64,000 bases of DNA from Bermanella sp047621325 (GTDB taxonomy: Bacteria; Pseudomonadota; Gammaproteobacteria; Pseudomonadales; Oceanobacteraceae). The notes beneath the pieces are model-generated. The model was given only the letters and a program-made list of their open reading frames with translations, had not been told where the DNA came from and made no database searches. The position numbers were made by a program, and so were the translations under genes. The stretch's first letter is position 1. Each line of letters starts with the position of its first letter. Below, piece after piece: positions 33,717 through 41,826 of this stretch. The stretch lies in NCBI GenBank assembly GCA_047621325.1, contig JBLHLT010000014.1, positions 30,279 through 94,278 on the forward strand, read 5' to 3'.

Positions 33717-35344
33717 GACATCCTCTGGGTGCGGCTTAGCAATACGATGGGCAGTAAGCTGACGATAATAATTAACAAGGCTGCTAATGCGCCGTGTTCA
33801 AGTTGATCATCACTGGCGTGTTGATAAACATACGTCGATAACGTTTCAAAATCGAATGGGCGCAATAAAATAGCGGCGGGTAGTTCTTTTACGCATTCAA
33901 TAAAAACCAATAAAAATGCACTAAGTGCCATTGGGCGTATTAATGGCAGGTGAATCAATCGAAAAATGCTACTGGGATTTTTACCTAAACTTGCGCCGGC
34001 CAAATCTAAGTTTGGGCTTATTTGTTGATAGCCGCTGTGGATACTACCATTGGCGATGGCTAAAAAGCGCAATACAAATGCAAACAATAACGCCACGCTA
34101 GAACCTGAAAAAATTAAGCCAAGACTATCCATGTTGGCCCAAGTCATAACATCGTGAATCGCCACGTCTAATGCACCAAGTGGGATTAAAACAGCGATAG
34201 CCAATACCGTACCGGGAATGGCATATCCTAAGGAGGCAATACTTAGTTGGGTCTGATTAAAGCGACTTGGGCGTAAACGCAATTGGCTGTTGAGCAGCAT
34301 AGCAATCATCATACAAATGGTGGCGGCCACACCTGCTAATAAAAAGGTATGTAAGCTGTGTTGCAGTAATTGTGGTTGCCAGTTTTGTTGTAAATAGGTG
34401 CCGGTGTAATCCAATAAATACGCCACGGGAATCACAAATCCTAATAATAAAATAAGCCCGCAGCTTAGCCAGATAGTGATTGTTTTAAGTGAGCTGATGG
34501 GTTTGCGTTGCAATAATTGTTGGCCGCGAGATTCGTATTGTTTTTGAGCTTTGCGTTGTTGGCGCTCTAATATTGAAAGCGTCACGATAAACAAGAGTAA
34601 TAAACAGGACAGTTTCGCTGCGGTCGACAAGCTGCCATATACCAGCCAACTATCATAAATGGCGGTGGTTAATGTGCTGATGGCAAATAAGTGCATGGTG
34701 CCAAAGTCAGCCAGTGCTTCCATTGCCACCAGCGTGCAACCGATGGCTAACGCTGGGCGAGCCATCGCTAAACGGATTTTAAAGAACACTTGTTTTGGGC
34801 TGGCGCCTAATAAACGAGCCGCATGATCAAGGTGATCGCTTTGTTTGGCAAACCCATAACGCAGTAATAAATAAATATATGGGTAAAGTGCGAGTGCCAA
34901 CATGAGGCTGCCGCCCATGATGGAGCGCATGTCGAAAAACCAATAATCGTTGGGGCTTTGCCAATCGAACCACTGACGCAAACTGCTTTGCACAGGACCG
35001 GGATAATCCAGCGCCTTGGTATAAATATAAGCACTCACATACGCAGGAATAGCCAACGGAAACACCATGGCCCATTGTAAAAAACGGCGGCCTTTAAACT
35101 CGTAACGTGCGCACCACCAAGCGGGGGCGATGGCAAACAAGCAGGCAAACATTAATGTGCAGGCGACCACCAATAAGCTGTTTTTAATGTATTGCCACAA
35201 CACACTGTCGAAAATATTAGCGAAAGTGTGATCGTTACCATCAACAATGAAAAACGCCTGATAAACCAACGCGAGTATGGGGATAAACATCAGCAATGAA
35301 ACGCTTAGGCTGATAGTGGGCAAGAGTTTGTTAGATTGGGACAT
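33713..35344 (-). CDS. fbpB: ferric iron ABC transporter permease
   Basis: 543 residues with about 12 transmembrane segments arranged as two fused permease halves. Each half has an EAA-type loop that contacts the ATPase: RLLGASPKQVFFKIRLAMARP in the first and LAGASLGKNPSSIFRLIHLP in the second. This fused layout is typical of FbpB/SfuB iron permeases. It is the middle gene of fbpABC and is separated from fbpA by a stem-loop. Confidence 0.9.
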   Translation of the reverse strand: MSQSNKLLPTISLSVSLLMFIPILALVYQAFFIVDGNDHTFANIFDSVLWQYIKNSLLVVACTLMFACLFAIAPAWWCARYEFKGRRFLQWAMVFPLAIPAYVSAYIYTKALDYPGPVQSSLRQWFDWQSPNDYWFFDMRSIMGGSLMLALALYPYIYLLLRYGFAKQSDHLDHAARLLGASPKQVFFKIRLAMARPALAIGCTLVAMEALADFGTMHLFAISTLTTAIYDSWLVYGSLSTAAKLSCLLLLFIVTLSILERQQRKAQKQYESRGQQLLQRKPISSLKTITIWLSCGLILLLGFVIPVAYLLDYTGTYLQQNWQPQLLQHSLHTFLLAGVAATICMMIAMLLNSQLRLRPSRFNQTQLSIASLGYAIPGTVLAIAVLIPLGALDVAIHDVMTWANMDSLGLIFSGSSVALLFAFVLRFLAIANGSIHSGYQQISPNLDLAGASLGKNPSSIFRLIHLPLIRPMALSAFLLVFIECVKELPAAILLRPFDFETLSTYVYQHASDDQLEHGALAALLIIIVSLLPIVLLSRTQRMS

Positions 35345-35380
35345 GGCGGCGATTATAAGGGATGCAGATGAGAAGTGGAA

Positions 35381-35413
35381 AACATCTGCATATTTTAACG
35401 CAATGCAGATGTT
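35381..35413 (-). promoter_or_regulatory. intercistronic stem-loop between fbpA and fbpB
   Basis: AACATCTGCAT, 11-base loop, ATGCAGATGTT: a perfect 11-pair stem followed on the minus strand by TTCC rather than a long T run. It likely stabilises fbpA mRNA or partly attenuates fbpBC, giving more binding protein than permease. Confidence 0.6.
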
Positions 35414-35438
35414 TTCTTAACCAAAACAGGGTGCTTGG

Positions 35439-36437
35439 TTATAGATCGAACTGAACTTTGTCTACTAAACGTAGCGCGTCTTTGCGTTTTGCCGCTACTT
35501 TTTCAAGTGCTAGAGGATCGGCTTTAAAGTCGCCCCAGCTTTTCACTAGTTTAGAAGGTGAAACACCAGTCTTAACTGGGTATTCCATGTTCAATTCAGC
35601 ATACATGGCTTGTGCTTTATCTGAACTTAGGAACTCAAGTAGAGTTTGAGCTTGTGCTTTATGCGGTGCATATTTAGTGATAACCGCACCACTTACGTTG
35701 ATGTGAGCGCCGCGGTTGGCTTGGTTTGGAAAGTTAAGCTCAACGGCGTTTGCCCAATGTACTTGTTCTTTATCTTCAAGCATTTTACCGAAGTAATAGC
35801 TGTTGCCTAAGGATACATCGCATAGACCTTCTTTGATGGCTTGTACTTGGGCGCGGTCGCTGCCTTGCGGTTTACGAGCAAGGTTGGCCTTAACATCTCT
35901 TAGCCATTGTTCAGTTGCGGCTTCACCATTATGCACAATCAACGATGCAATTAAGCCTAAGTTGTAAGGGTGTTTACCAGAGCGAGTGCAAATGCGGCCT
36001 TTGTATTCTTTATTGGCAAGGTCTTCGTAGTTGATGGCGGTTTTACCCACACGCTCTTTAGAAGAATAAATATTACGTACGCGTTGTGTTAGGGCGACCC
36101 AGTGCTGTTCGCTATCGCGAAACTGTGCCGGAATGCGCTGATTAACAATGTCGCTATTGAAGGCTTGGCTTAAGCCTTCTTCTTTAACTTGTAATAATTT
36201 AGAGAAATCAGAAGTCAGCACGACGTCTGCTGGGCTTAATTTTCCTTCACGCTTAAGGCGCTGAATTAAACCGTCTTTAGCAAACACGACTTTGGTTTCG
36301 ATGCCGGTTTCTTTGGTGAATTGTGCAAGGATGGGTTCGATTAAAAAAGGCTGACGAAAAGAGTAAATGTTAACGCTGTCGGCCCAAGTGAATTGAGCGG
36401 TCATCGCTAAACAGACCATGAGAATAAGATTGCGCAT
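35439..36437 (-). CDS. fbpA: periplasmic ferric-iron-binding protein
   Basis: 332 residues. The signal peptide ends QFTWA. The mature protein follows the FbpA/SfuA pattern: NIYSFRQPFLIEPILAQFTKETGI at the start, GRICTRSGKHPYNLGLIASL in the centre, and GNSYYFGKML near residue 223, whose paired tyrosines are the usual Fe3+ ligands. It captures ferric iron in the periplasm and passes it to FbpB. It is the first gene of the operon, with a close Fur box match immediately upstream. Confidence 0.92.
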   Translation of the reverse strand: MRNLILMVCLAMTAQFTWADSVNIYSFRQPFLIEPILAQFTKETGIETKVVFAKDGLIQRLKREGKLSPADVVLTSDFSKLLQVKEEGLSQAFNSDIVNQRIPAQFRDSEQHWVALTQRVRNIYSSKERVGKTAINYEDLANKEYKGRICTRSGKHPYNLGLIASLIVHNGEAATEQWLRDVKANLARKPQGSDRAQVQAIKEGLCDVSLGNSYYFGKMLEDKEQVHWANAVELNFPNQANRGAHINVSGAVITKYAPHKAQAQTLLEFLSSDKAQAMYAELNMEYPVKTGVSPSKLVKSWGDFKADPLALEKVAAKRKDALRLVDKVQFDL

Positions 36438-36453
36438 TGATCAACTTCCTATA

Positions 36454-36468
36454 TGAGAATGCTTATCA
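36454..36468 (-). promoter_or_regulatory. Fur box upstream of fbpABC
   Basis: On the minus strand TGATAAGCATTCTCA matches the 7-1-7 Fur consensus TGATAATNATTATCA in 12 of 14 defined positions. It ends 17 bases before the fbpA start. Confidence 0.75.
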
Positions 36469-36519
36469 TCCTAACATAGGTGGTGGCTCAAGCTAAAGCC
36501 ATAGCGGTAAAAATAAATC

Positions 36520-37887
36520 TCAGTAGGGATTCGGGAAATGAGCGCTAATATGCTCTACCTGACGCTCAATCAAGGCTTGGTAATTTGGGGTGAGATGCTC
36601 AACCCAATAACACACTACAGGGTCAGGTAAGTTCAATTGCACTAAGTTGTGATGTTTACTCAATGCGAGCTGACTGGCGAGCTGGCCTTGTTCGAAACAG
36701 GTTTTACTCATGAGTAAGCCTTTGGCTTCACTTTGCTCGCATAATAATGCGGCGCCATTACAAGCTTCTTTGTCGTTGTTCATAGGCAGCCAAGGGTAAG
36801 CATCGGCTTGCGCGGTATTGGGGAAGCGTCGAGTGAGAATATCACCACAGTGCAATGCCACTTTGCATTCAATGGGGAACAACTGATGTTTAATGCGTGC
36901 TTGGTTAAGTACGTCAATTAAGCCAAGTGCTAACAGGCCAGTACACACACCATGAAAGCCGTGTTTTTGATCGCATTGTTCTTGGTCAAATAGCACCATC
37001 ACACCGTCACCTTCAAAGCTAACCACGGTGCCGTTGTACAGTTTTGCGGCTTGGTTAATAAGAGCGTAGTGCTGATCAAGCAACTGAGCGAGTTCCAGTT
37101 TATTCATGTCTTGCTGGGCTTGTTCTAGGCCTGCAATTTTAAAAAATAAAACAGCACCCGCTTGGTATTGGGTTTCAATGACGAGCGCGCGGTTTTGCCA
37201 TACCGGAAATAATTGCGGCTGCATGTATTGAGCAAGCGATTGATGCAATGCTTTTTGTTGGTTGTTCAGCTGGTGGTGTTTGGCAAGGGCCTCGCTGAAG
37301 TCTTTAAATTCGCCGTTTTGATGCAGGGTTACTTGCTTAATGGTGCCTAGGTGCTCGAGCTCATAGCGGCTTTGCTCTAGTTTTAAGCCCAGGCGGTGGC
37401 CAACAAACCAAGCCGTTAGCGCACAAAAGGTGCTAAGCAATAAGCTCAGCACCATCCATAAACCGTAAAGCTGCCACGTTCTTTGTTTCAGTGGCTCGTC
37501 GTTCAGGCGGATCTCAAGTAAACCAATGACTTCATTTTGATATTGAATACTCATGGGAATACCGCTGCTGTCGTCAGCATTACCTTGCTCGGCGACTACC
37601 TTATTGTTCAGGTCATATACGGCGGCATAACGAATATTTGGGTATTCAGTTAGCGTCGATAAAATTACATTTAAGCTCAGCAAATCTTGGCTAAAAATCG
37701 CCTCAGCGGCTTGCAAACTGACTTGTCGGGTTAAGGTGTGACGCAATTCGGATTGTTGTTGCTCAAGGTGTTCGATGGCCGAACGCGTAATGGGTAGGCC
37801 CAAAATGACACTGGCTAAGATGGAAATAAAAACGGCAATAAATAAGGCGCGAATACTTAAAGGCCAGTTTTGTTCTAATAATGTCAT
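36520..37887 (-). CDS. YtjB/Smp-like membrane protein fused to a degenerate class III cyclase domain
   Basis: 455 residues from the ATG at 37887; an upstream GTG at 37998 would add a second hydrophobic leader and is less likely. Two transmembrane segments (about residues 13-35 and 145-170) bracket a periplasmic sensor-like region with LTRQVSLQAAEAIFSQDLLSLNVILSTL, as in YtjB/AhpA proteins, which lie divergent from serB in E. coli. A class III nucleotide cyclase-like domain follows (about 235-400): LFFKIAG replaces the metal-binding Asp of the usual F-x-D-I motif by Lys, whereas FEGDGVMVLF keeps the second. Cyclase activity is therefore doubtful; the domain may be a sensor. Confidence 0.65.
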   Translation of the reverse strand: MTLLEQNWPLSIRALFIAVFISILASVILGLPITRSAIEHLEQQQSELRHTLTRQVSLQAAEAIFSQDLLSLNVILSTLTEYPNIRYAAVYDLNNKVVAEQGNADDSSGIPMSIQYQNEVIGLLEIRLNDEPLKQRTWQLYGLWMVLSLLLSTFCALTAWFVGHRLGLKLEQSRYELEHLGTIKQVTLHQNGEFKDFSEALAKHHQLNNQQKALHQSLAQYMQPQLFPVWQNRALVIETQYQAGAVLFFKIAGLEQAQQDMNKLELAQLLDQHYALINQAAKLYNGTVVSFEGDGVMVLFDQEQCDQKHGFHGVCTGLLALGLIDVLNQARIKHQLFPIECKVALHCGDILTRRFPNTAQADAYPWLPMNNDKEACNGAALLCEQSEAKGLLMSKTCFEQGQLASQLALSKHHNLVQLNLPDPVVCYWVEHLTPNYQALIERQVEHISAHFPNPY

Positions 37888-38086
37888 GGCGGCGATAAAT
37901 CTAATGAAAACAAAGGCTAATAGTATCGGTAATTGAAGTGTGCGCCTACCGGCGGAATTAACTATAGTGATAAAAAACAAAAATTGTTTTTGTTTCACGC
38001 CTAAAGGCTAAATGGTTTATCATAGCGGCCTTTTTGAGCAGGCAGTAAGCCCCGATTTCACATTCGATGCATAAAAGGTGTACACC

Positions 38087-38257
38087 ATGAGCGATACTAA
38101 AAAGCTTCTAGAAGAGAAAACAGCCCAACTTGAAAAAGGCTTGTTCTTTATGAGTAAAGATCGTGCACGCGCGCTTTCTAACCATGAAACAGAAGATCTA
38201 ATTGAAGAGCTACGCGCTGCGGTTGCTGAGCTAAAAGCACACGCTAACCAGCTGTAA
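38087..38257 (+). CDS. 56-residue helical protein upstream of serB
   Basis: The product is MSDTKKLLEEKTAQLEKGLF, then FMSKDRARALSNHETEDLIE and ELRAAVAELKAHANQL: almost wholly helical with heptad-like leucines, ending 24 bases before serB on the same strand. An AAAAGGTG ribosome-binding site precedes the ATG. The coding sequence is clean, with regular codon use. I do not recognise a family. It could be a translational leader, a small regulator of SerB, or an independent coiled-coil protein. Confidence 0.65.
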   Translation: MSDTKKLLEEKTAQLEKGLFFMSKDRARALSNHETEDLIEELRAAVAELKAHANQL

Positions 38258-38281
38258 TTCCTCTTATACACAGGTGCCCAA

Positions 38282-39496
38282 GTGAAAGAAGTTGTTCTGA
38301 TTAAAGTCAGTGGTGAAGATAAGCCCGGTGTAACCGCTAATATTACCGGTATTTTGGCCCAATATGGTGTGAACATATTGGATATTGGCCAAGCAGAAAT
38401 TCACGATAACCTTTCCTTGGGTATTCTGGCTGAAATGCCAGGGACGGCCGAGTCGGCCGCCGTATTAAAAGACGTGTTATTCCGCAGCCATGAGCTGGGC
38501 ATGTCGGTGCGTTTTACCCCAGTATCCACTGAAAAGTACAACAGCTGGGTCGCCGCGCAAGGAAAGCCACGTCACATTATTACATTACTTGCCCGTAAGT
38601 TGACCGCCGAGCATATTGCTCGCGTGACCGAAATCGTGGCCCATTACGAACTCAATATCGATAACATCTCTCGTTTGTCTGGCCGTATTCCACTAGAAGA
38701 TGATGAGCGCCAAGGGCCAAATAAAGCCAGTGTCGAGTTTTCTGTGCGTGGCCATGTTGACCAAGCCGCGATGCGCGCTGAGTTTTTACAAGTATCTAGT
38801 GACCTAGGTGTGGATATCGCCATGCAGGCTGATAGCCCATTCCGTCGAAATCGCCGCCTAGTGGCGTTCGATATGGACAGCACGCTAATAGAAGCAGAAG
38901 TGATTGATGAGCTCGCCATTGAAGCGGGTGTTGGTGACGAAGTCATCGCCATTACTGAAAGCGCCATGCGTGGCGAAATTGATTTTAATGAAAGCTTTCA
39001 ACGTCGTGTTGCCTTGCTAAAAGGGTTAGACGAATCGGTATTGGCACAAGTTGCGGCACGTTTACCGATCACCGAAGGTGCTGAGCGTTTAGTCAGCACA
39101 CTGAAAAAGCTTGGTTACAAAACCGCTATTTTATCCGGCGGTTTTCAATACTTTGGCCAGTTTTTACAAAAGAAACTGGGCATTGATTATGTGCACGCTA
39201 ACGAATTAGAAATCGTTGATGGCAAGGTGACGGGTAACGTGACTGGCACCATCGTAAACGGTGAGCGCAAAGCATTCTTATTAGAAGAGATTGCCAAGAA
39301 CGAAGGCATCTCATTAGAGCAAACCATTGCGGTTGGCGATGGCGCAAATGATTTACCCATGTTGAGTAAAGCGGGCTTAGGCATCGCATTCCGTGCGAAG
39401 CCGTTAGTGCGTCAAAACGCTGAGCAAGCGATCTCTACTCTAGGTTTAGATGGCGTATTGTATTTACTCGGTATTCGCGACCGTGATGATATTTAA
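38282..39496 (+). CDS. serB: phosphoserine phosphatase
   Basis: 404 residues starting at GTG with ACAGGTG upstream. Two N-terminal ACT-like regulatory domains (about residues 1-180, KVSGEDKPGVTANITGIL at the start) precede the HAD catalytic domain: FDMDSTLIEAEVIDELA (DMDST about 197-201), ILSGGFQYF and the Mg2+-binding VGDGANDLPML. The two-ACT form occurs in Pseudomonas-type SerB and mycobacterial SerB2, longer than the E. coli enzyme. It makes serine from phosphoserine in the cytoplasm. It faces fimX across a strong terminator. Confidence 0.94.
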   Translation: MKEVVLIKVSGEDKPGVTANITGILAQYGVNILDIGQAEIHDNLSLGILAEMPGTAESAAVLKDVLFRSHELGMSVRFTPVSTEKYNSWVAAQGKPRHIITLLARKLTAEHIARVTEIVAHYELNIDNISRLSGRIPLEDDERQGPNKASVEFSVRGHVDQAAMRAEFLQVSSDLGVDIAMQADSPFRRNRRLVAFDMDSTLIEAEVIDELAIEAGVGDEVIAITESAMRGEIDFNESFQRRVALLKGLDESVLAQVAARLPITEGAERLVSTLKKLGYKTAILSGGFQYFGQFLQKKLGIDYVHANELEIVDGKVTGNVTGTIVNGERKAFLLEEIAKNEGISLEQTIAVGDGANDLPMLSKAGLGIAFRAKPLVRQNAEQAISTLGLDGVLYLLGIRDRDDI

Positions 39497-39520
39497 TAAA
39501 CGTTAAGTTAATGCAGACAA

Positions 39521-39555
39521 AAAAAACCGCTTGTAGCGATACAAGCGGTTTTTTT
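39521..39555. terminator. bidirectional terminator, serB / fimX-like
   Basis: AAAAAACCGCTTGT-AGCGAT-ACAAGCGGTTTTTTT between convergent genes. Confidence 0.92.
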
Positions 39556-39582
39556 ATGGGTTGGCTTCAAGCTTCAAACAAA

Positions 39583-41658
39583 TTAATCATCATTAAATTC
39601 GTAATTCATTTGTGTGCTTGGGCCGCTTAGATAGAAGCCTTGAATGAAGTGCACACCACTGGTCCATAATTGAGCCACGATGTTGGCATTCTCGACAAAC
39701 GGCACAATGGATGCCTTCTCGTGTTCGCTAATGCCAGATAACAATTCTTTTAAGCTTTCCATGCCTTTGTCGGTATTCAATTCTTGGGTGAATGAACCAT
39801 CAACTTTTACAAAATCACTGTGGATATGCTCAAACAGTTTGTAAGGGTCAATGGCGGAACCAAATCGGCTAATCGCCACTTTACAGCCTAATTTATGAAG
39901 CGCTTTGGTGGTAACGTGCGCTTGTTTTAAATGGTTAATGGCATCGGCTTCGGTAAACTGAAAAATAAGCGCATGACTTGGCAGCTTAGAAGCTTGCAGT
40001 AATTTTTGTAACCATGGCAGCAAGGATTCATCACTTAGCGATTCATTGGTTAAGTTGATAAATAAACGAGTGTCTAAGCCTTGTACCCGTTGTTGGGCTA
40101 AACGTTTACCGGCATTAAGAATTACCCAGCGGTCGATTTTACGTTTTAGCTCTGGGCTGATATCCGCTAAGAAATTTTGTGGTGAAACATCCGTGTCATC
40201 AGTATCGACTAAACGCAGCAAGGTCTCGTAATGCTCGCCGCCTTCATCGCGTAGGTTGATCACAGGCTGGAACAATAATTTAAGGGTATTGTTTTTAATC
40301 GCGTCTTGAATCTTAGCTTCGAGGCGTTCGCTGTCGGTATTGGCTAATTGAGCTGGGTTATATAGATAGACGCCGTTGCCTTTTTCGCTACCTTCTAATT
40401 TGCGAACGTAATAACTGGCTTCGTGAGCATGCTGTAAGACTTCTTTTGGTGAACGCGAACTTTCGTTAATCAGCGCCACACCAATACTACAGGTAACTTG
40501 AATGGTGCGCTGGTCAACGGCGACTAAATGCTCTGATATGGCTTTACGGATATGCTCGGCAAAGCCTTGAGCTTGTTCTGCTTTACTGTCATGCAATAAG
40601 ATTGCAAAGACGTCTTCACCGACACGGGCTACTAAATCTTCTTCGCGGCATTTACTGCGAATTAAGTGGCCAATATCACAGATCACAAGGTCGGCACCTT
40701 CAATGCCGACATTCACTTTGCATTTACCAAAGTTATCAATATTCACATAGGTAATGGCGCCGTTAGAACCACTAATGACGGCTTGGTCAACGGCATCGCC
40801 TAGTTTTTCGTTAAAGTATTGTTTGTTGTAAAGGCCCGTTAATAAGTCTTGGGAGCTAATTTGTTTTAGCTTGCCTTCAAGGTCAGCGTTGCCTGTATTT
40901 GCTCGGATCATGACTTGTATGCAAGGCTCATCATCGTAAGTGGCGCGGGCAAACATCATACGACTGTCGACTTCTTTGCCGGTTATATCGAGCATCTTGC
41001 ATTGAAACTCAGCACTGCGGGTTTTGCCTGCATTAAAGTCTTTTAGGAATATTTTAAAGCGGCCTTGGTCTTTGCTGTAGACCATATCCATTAACGGAAT
41101 GGTGAGTAGATCATCGGCATCATCGTAACCAAACACAGACGCGTAACTATCGTTGGCAAATAAGTGCATGCCATCTTGAATATAGGCAATCGCATCTTGT
41201 GCGCTTTCTAATAAAACTTGGCAGCGTTTTTCGGCTTCACGTAATAGCGCTTCGGCTTCGCGTAATTCTCGACGTAATTTAAGGTTTTTAATTTCCCTTA
41301 ATACCACTTGTAAGATGTGGTTGTACTCACCTGAGGGAACAAGATCAACGGCACCACTTTTAAGGGCTTTTTCTGCCATGACACTGTCAATTTCATCGTG
41401 AAAATAAATGGTGGGGATATCTTTACCCTGACGCTGAATTTCATTTAAAACGTCTTTGCCGCTTAACTGGCTCATTTCCATGTAACACAGGCAAACGTCC
41501 CAAACTTGGTCGTTCAGTTTGGCTTTAAGAGTGGCCATGTCTTGGGCGATATGTGCGCGAGTGGCGTGTCCAGCATTACGCAACAGACTGGTGACGGTTT
41601 CAGCTTCGTGCTGAGATTCTGAACAAATCAGCAATCGAATCGCTTCTTTAGCCTGCAT
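39583..41658 (-). CDS. fimX: FimX-like c-di-GMP receptor (REC-PAS-GGDEF-EAL)
   Basis: 691 residues, the same length as I recall for P. aeruginosa FimX, and next to serB as in that species. The domains in order are an N-terminal receiver-like domain (about 8-125), a PAS domain (140-260), GGDEF (270-430) and EAL (440-685). The catalytic signatures are degenerate: the diguanylate motif reads RVGEDVF, EAL reads ETLLR, and the loop 6 equivalent of DDFGTGYSS reads SRFGSAIDPY. So it should bind rather than make or break c-di-GMP. FimX localises to the pole and promotes type IV pilus assembly and twitching (family knowledge). Confidence 0.85.
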   Translation of the reverse strand: MQAKEAIRLLICSESQHEAETVTSLLRNAGHATRAHIAQDMATLKAKLNDQVWDVCLCYMEMSQLSGKDVLNEIQRQGKDIPTIYFHDEIDSVMAEKALKSGAVDLVPSGEYNHILQVVLREIKNLKLRRELREAEALLREAEKRCQVLLESAQDAIAYIQDGMHLFANDSYASVFGYDDADDLLTIPLMDMVYSKDQGRFKIFLKDFNAGKTRSAEFQCKMLDITGKEVDSRMMFARATYDDEPCIQVMIRANTGNADLEGKLKQISSQDLLTGLYNKQYFNEKLGDAVDQAVISGSNGAITYVNIDNFGKCKVNVGIEGADLVICDIGHLIRSKCREEDLVARVGEDVFAILLHDSKAEQAQGFAEHIRKAISEHLVAVDQRTIQVTCSIGVALINESSRSPKEVLQHAHEASYYVRKLEGSEKGNGVYLYNPAQLANTDSERLEAKIQDAIKNNTLKLLFQPVINLRDEGGEHYETLLRLVDTDDTDVSPQNFLADISPELKRKIDRWVILNAGKRLAQQRVQGLDTRLFINLTNESLSDESLLPWLQKLLQASKLPSHALIFQFTEADAINHLKQAHVTTKALHKLGCKVAISRFGSAIDPYKLFEHIHSDFVKVDGSFTQELNTDKGMESLKELLSGISEHEKASIVPFVENANIVAQLWTSGVHFIQGFYLSGPSTQMNYEFNDD

Positions 41659-41826
41659 ATAGTGAGCTCGCTGCCGTTCTTATAATTAATATTTTGATGA
41701 TTATAACGGGTTGTGCGGTTTGCTTTAAGTGCTACAGATCGCTTTTAGTGTGAAAAAGTACCGTTTGTCAGCTATTTATCGCCGTTGGTAGATGATTGGA
41801 CGGTTCTCACAGGCGTGAAGGTAGGA

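Noticed and set aside
37888..37998. N-terminal extension of the YtjB/cyclase-like protein from a GTG
   Set aside because: It would add a second hydrophobic leader not expected for the family and lacks a clear ribosome-binding site; the ATG at 37887 fits better.
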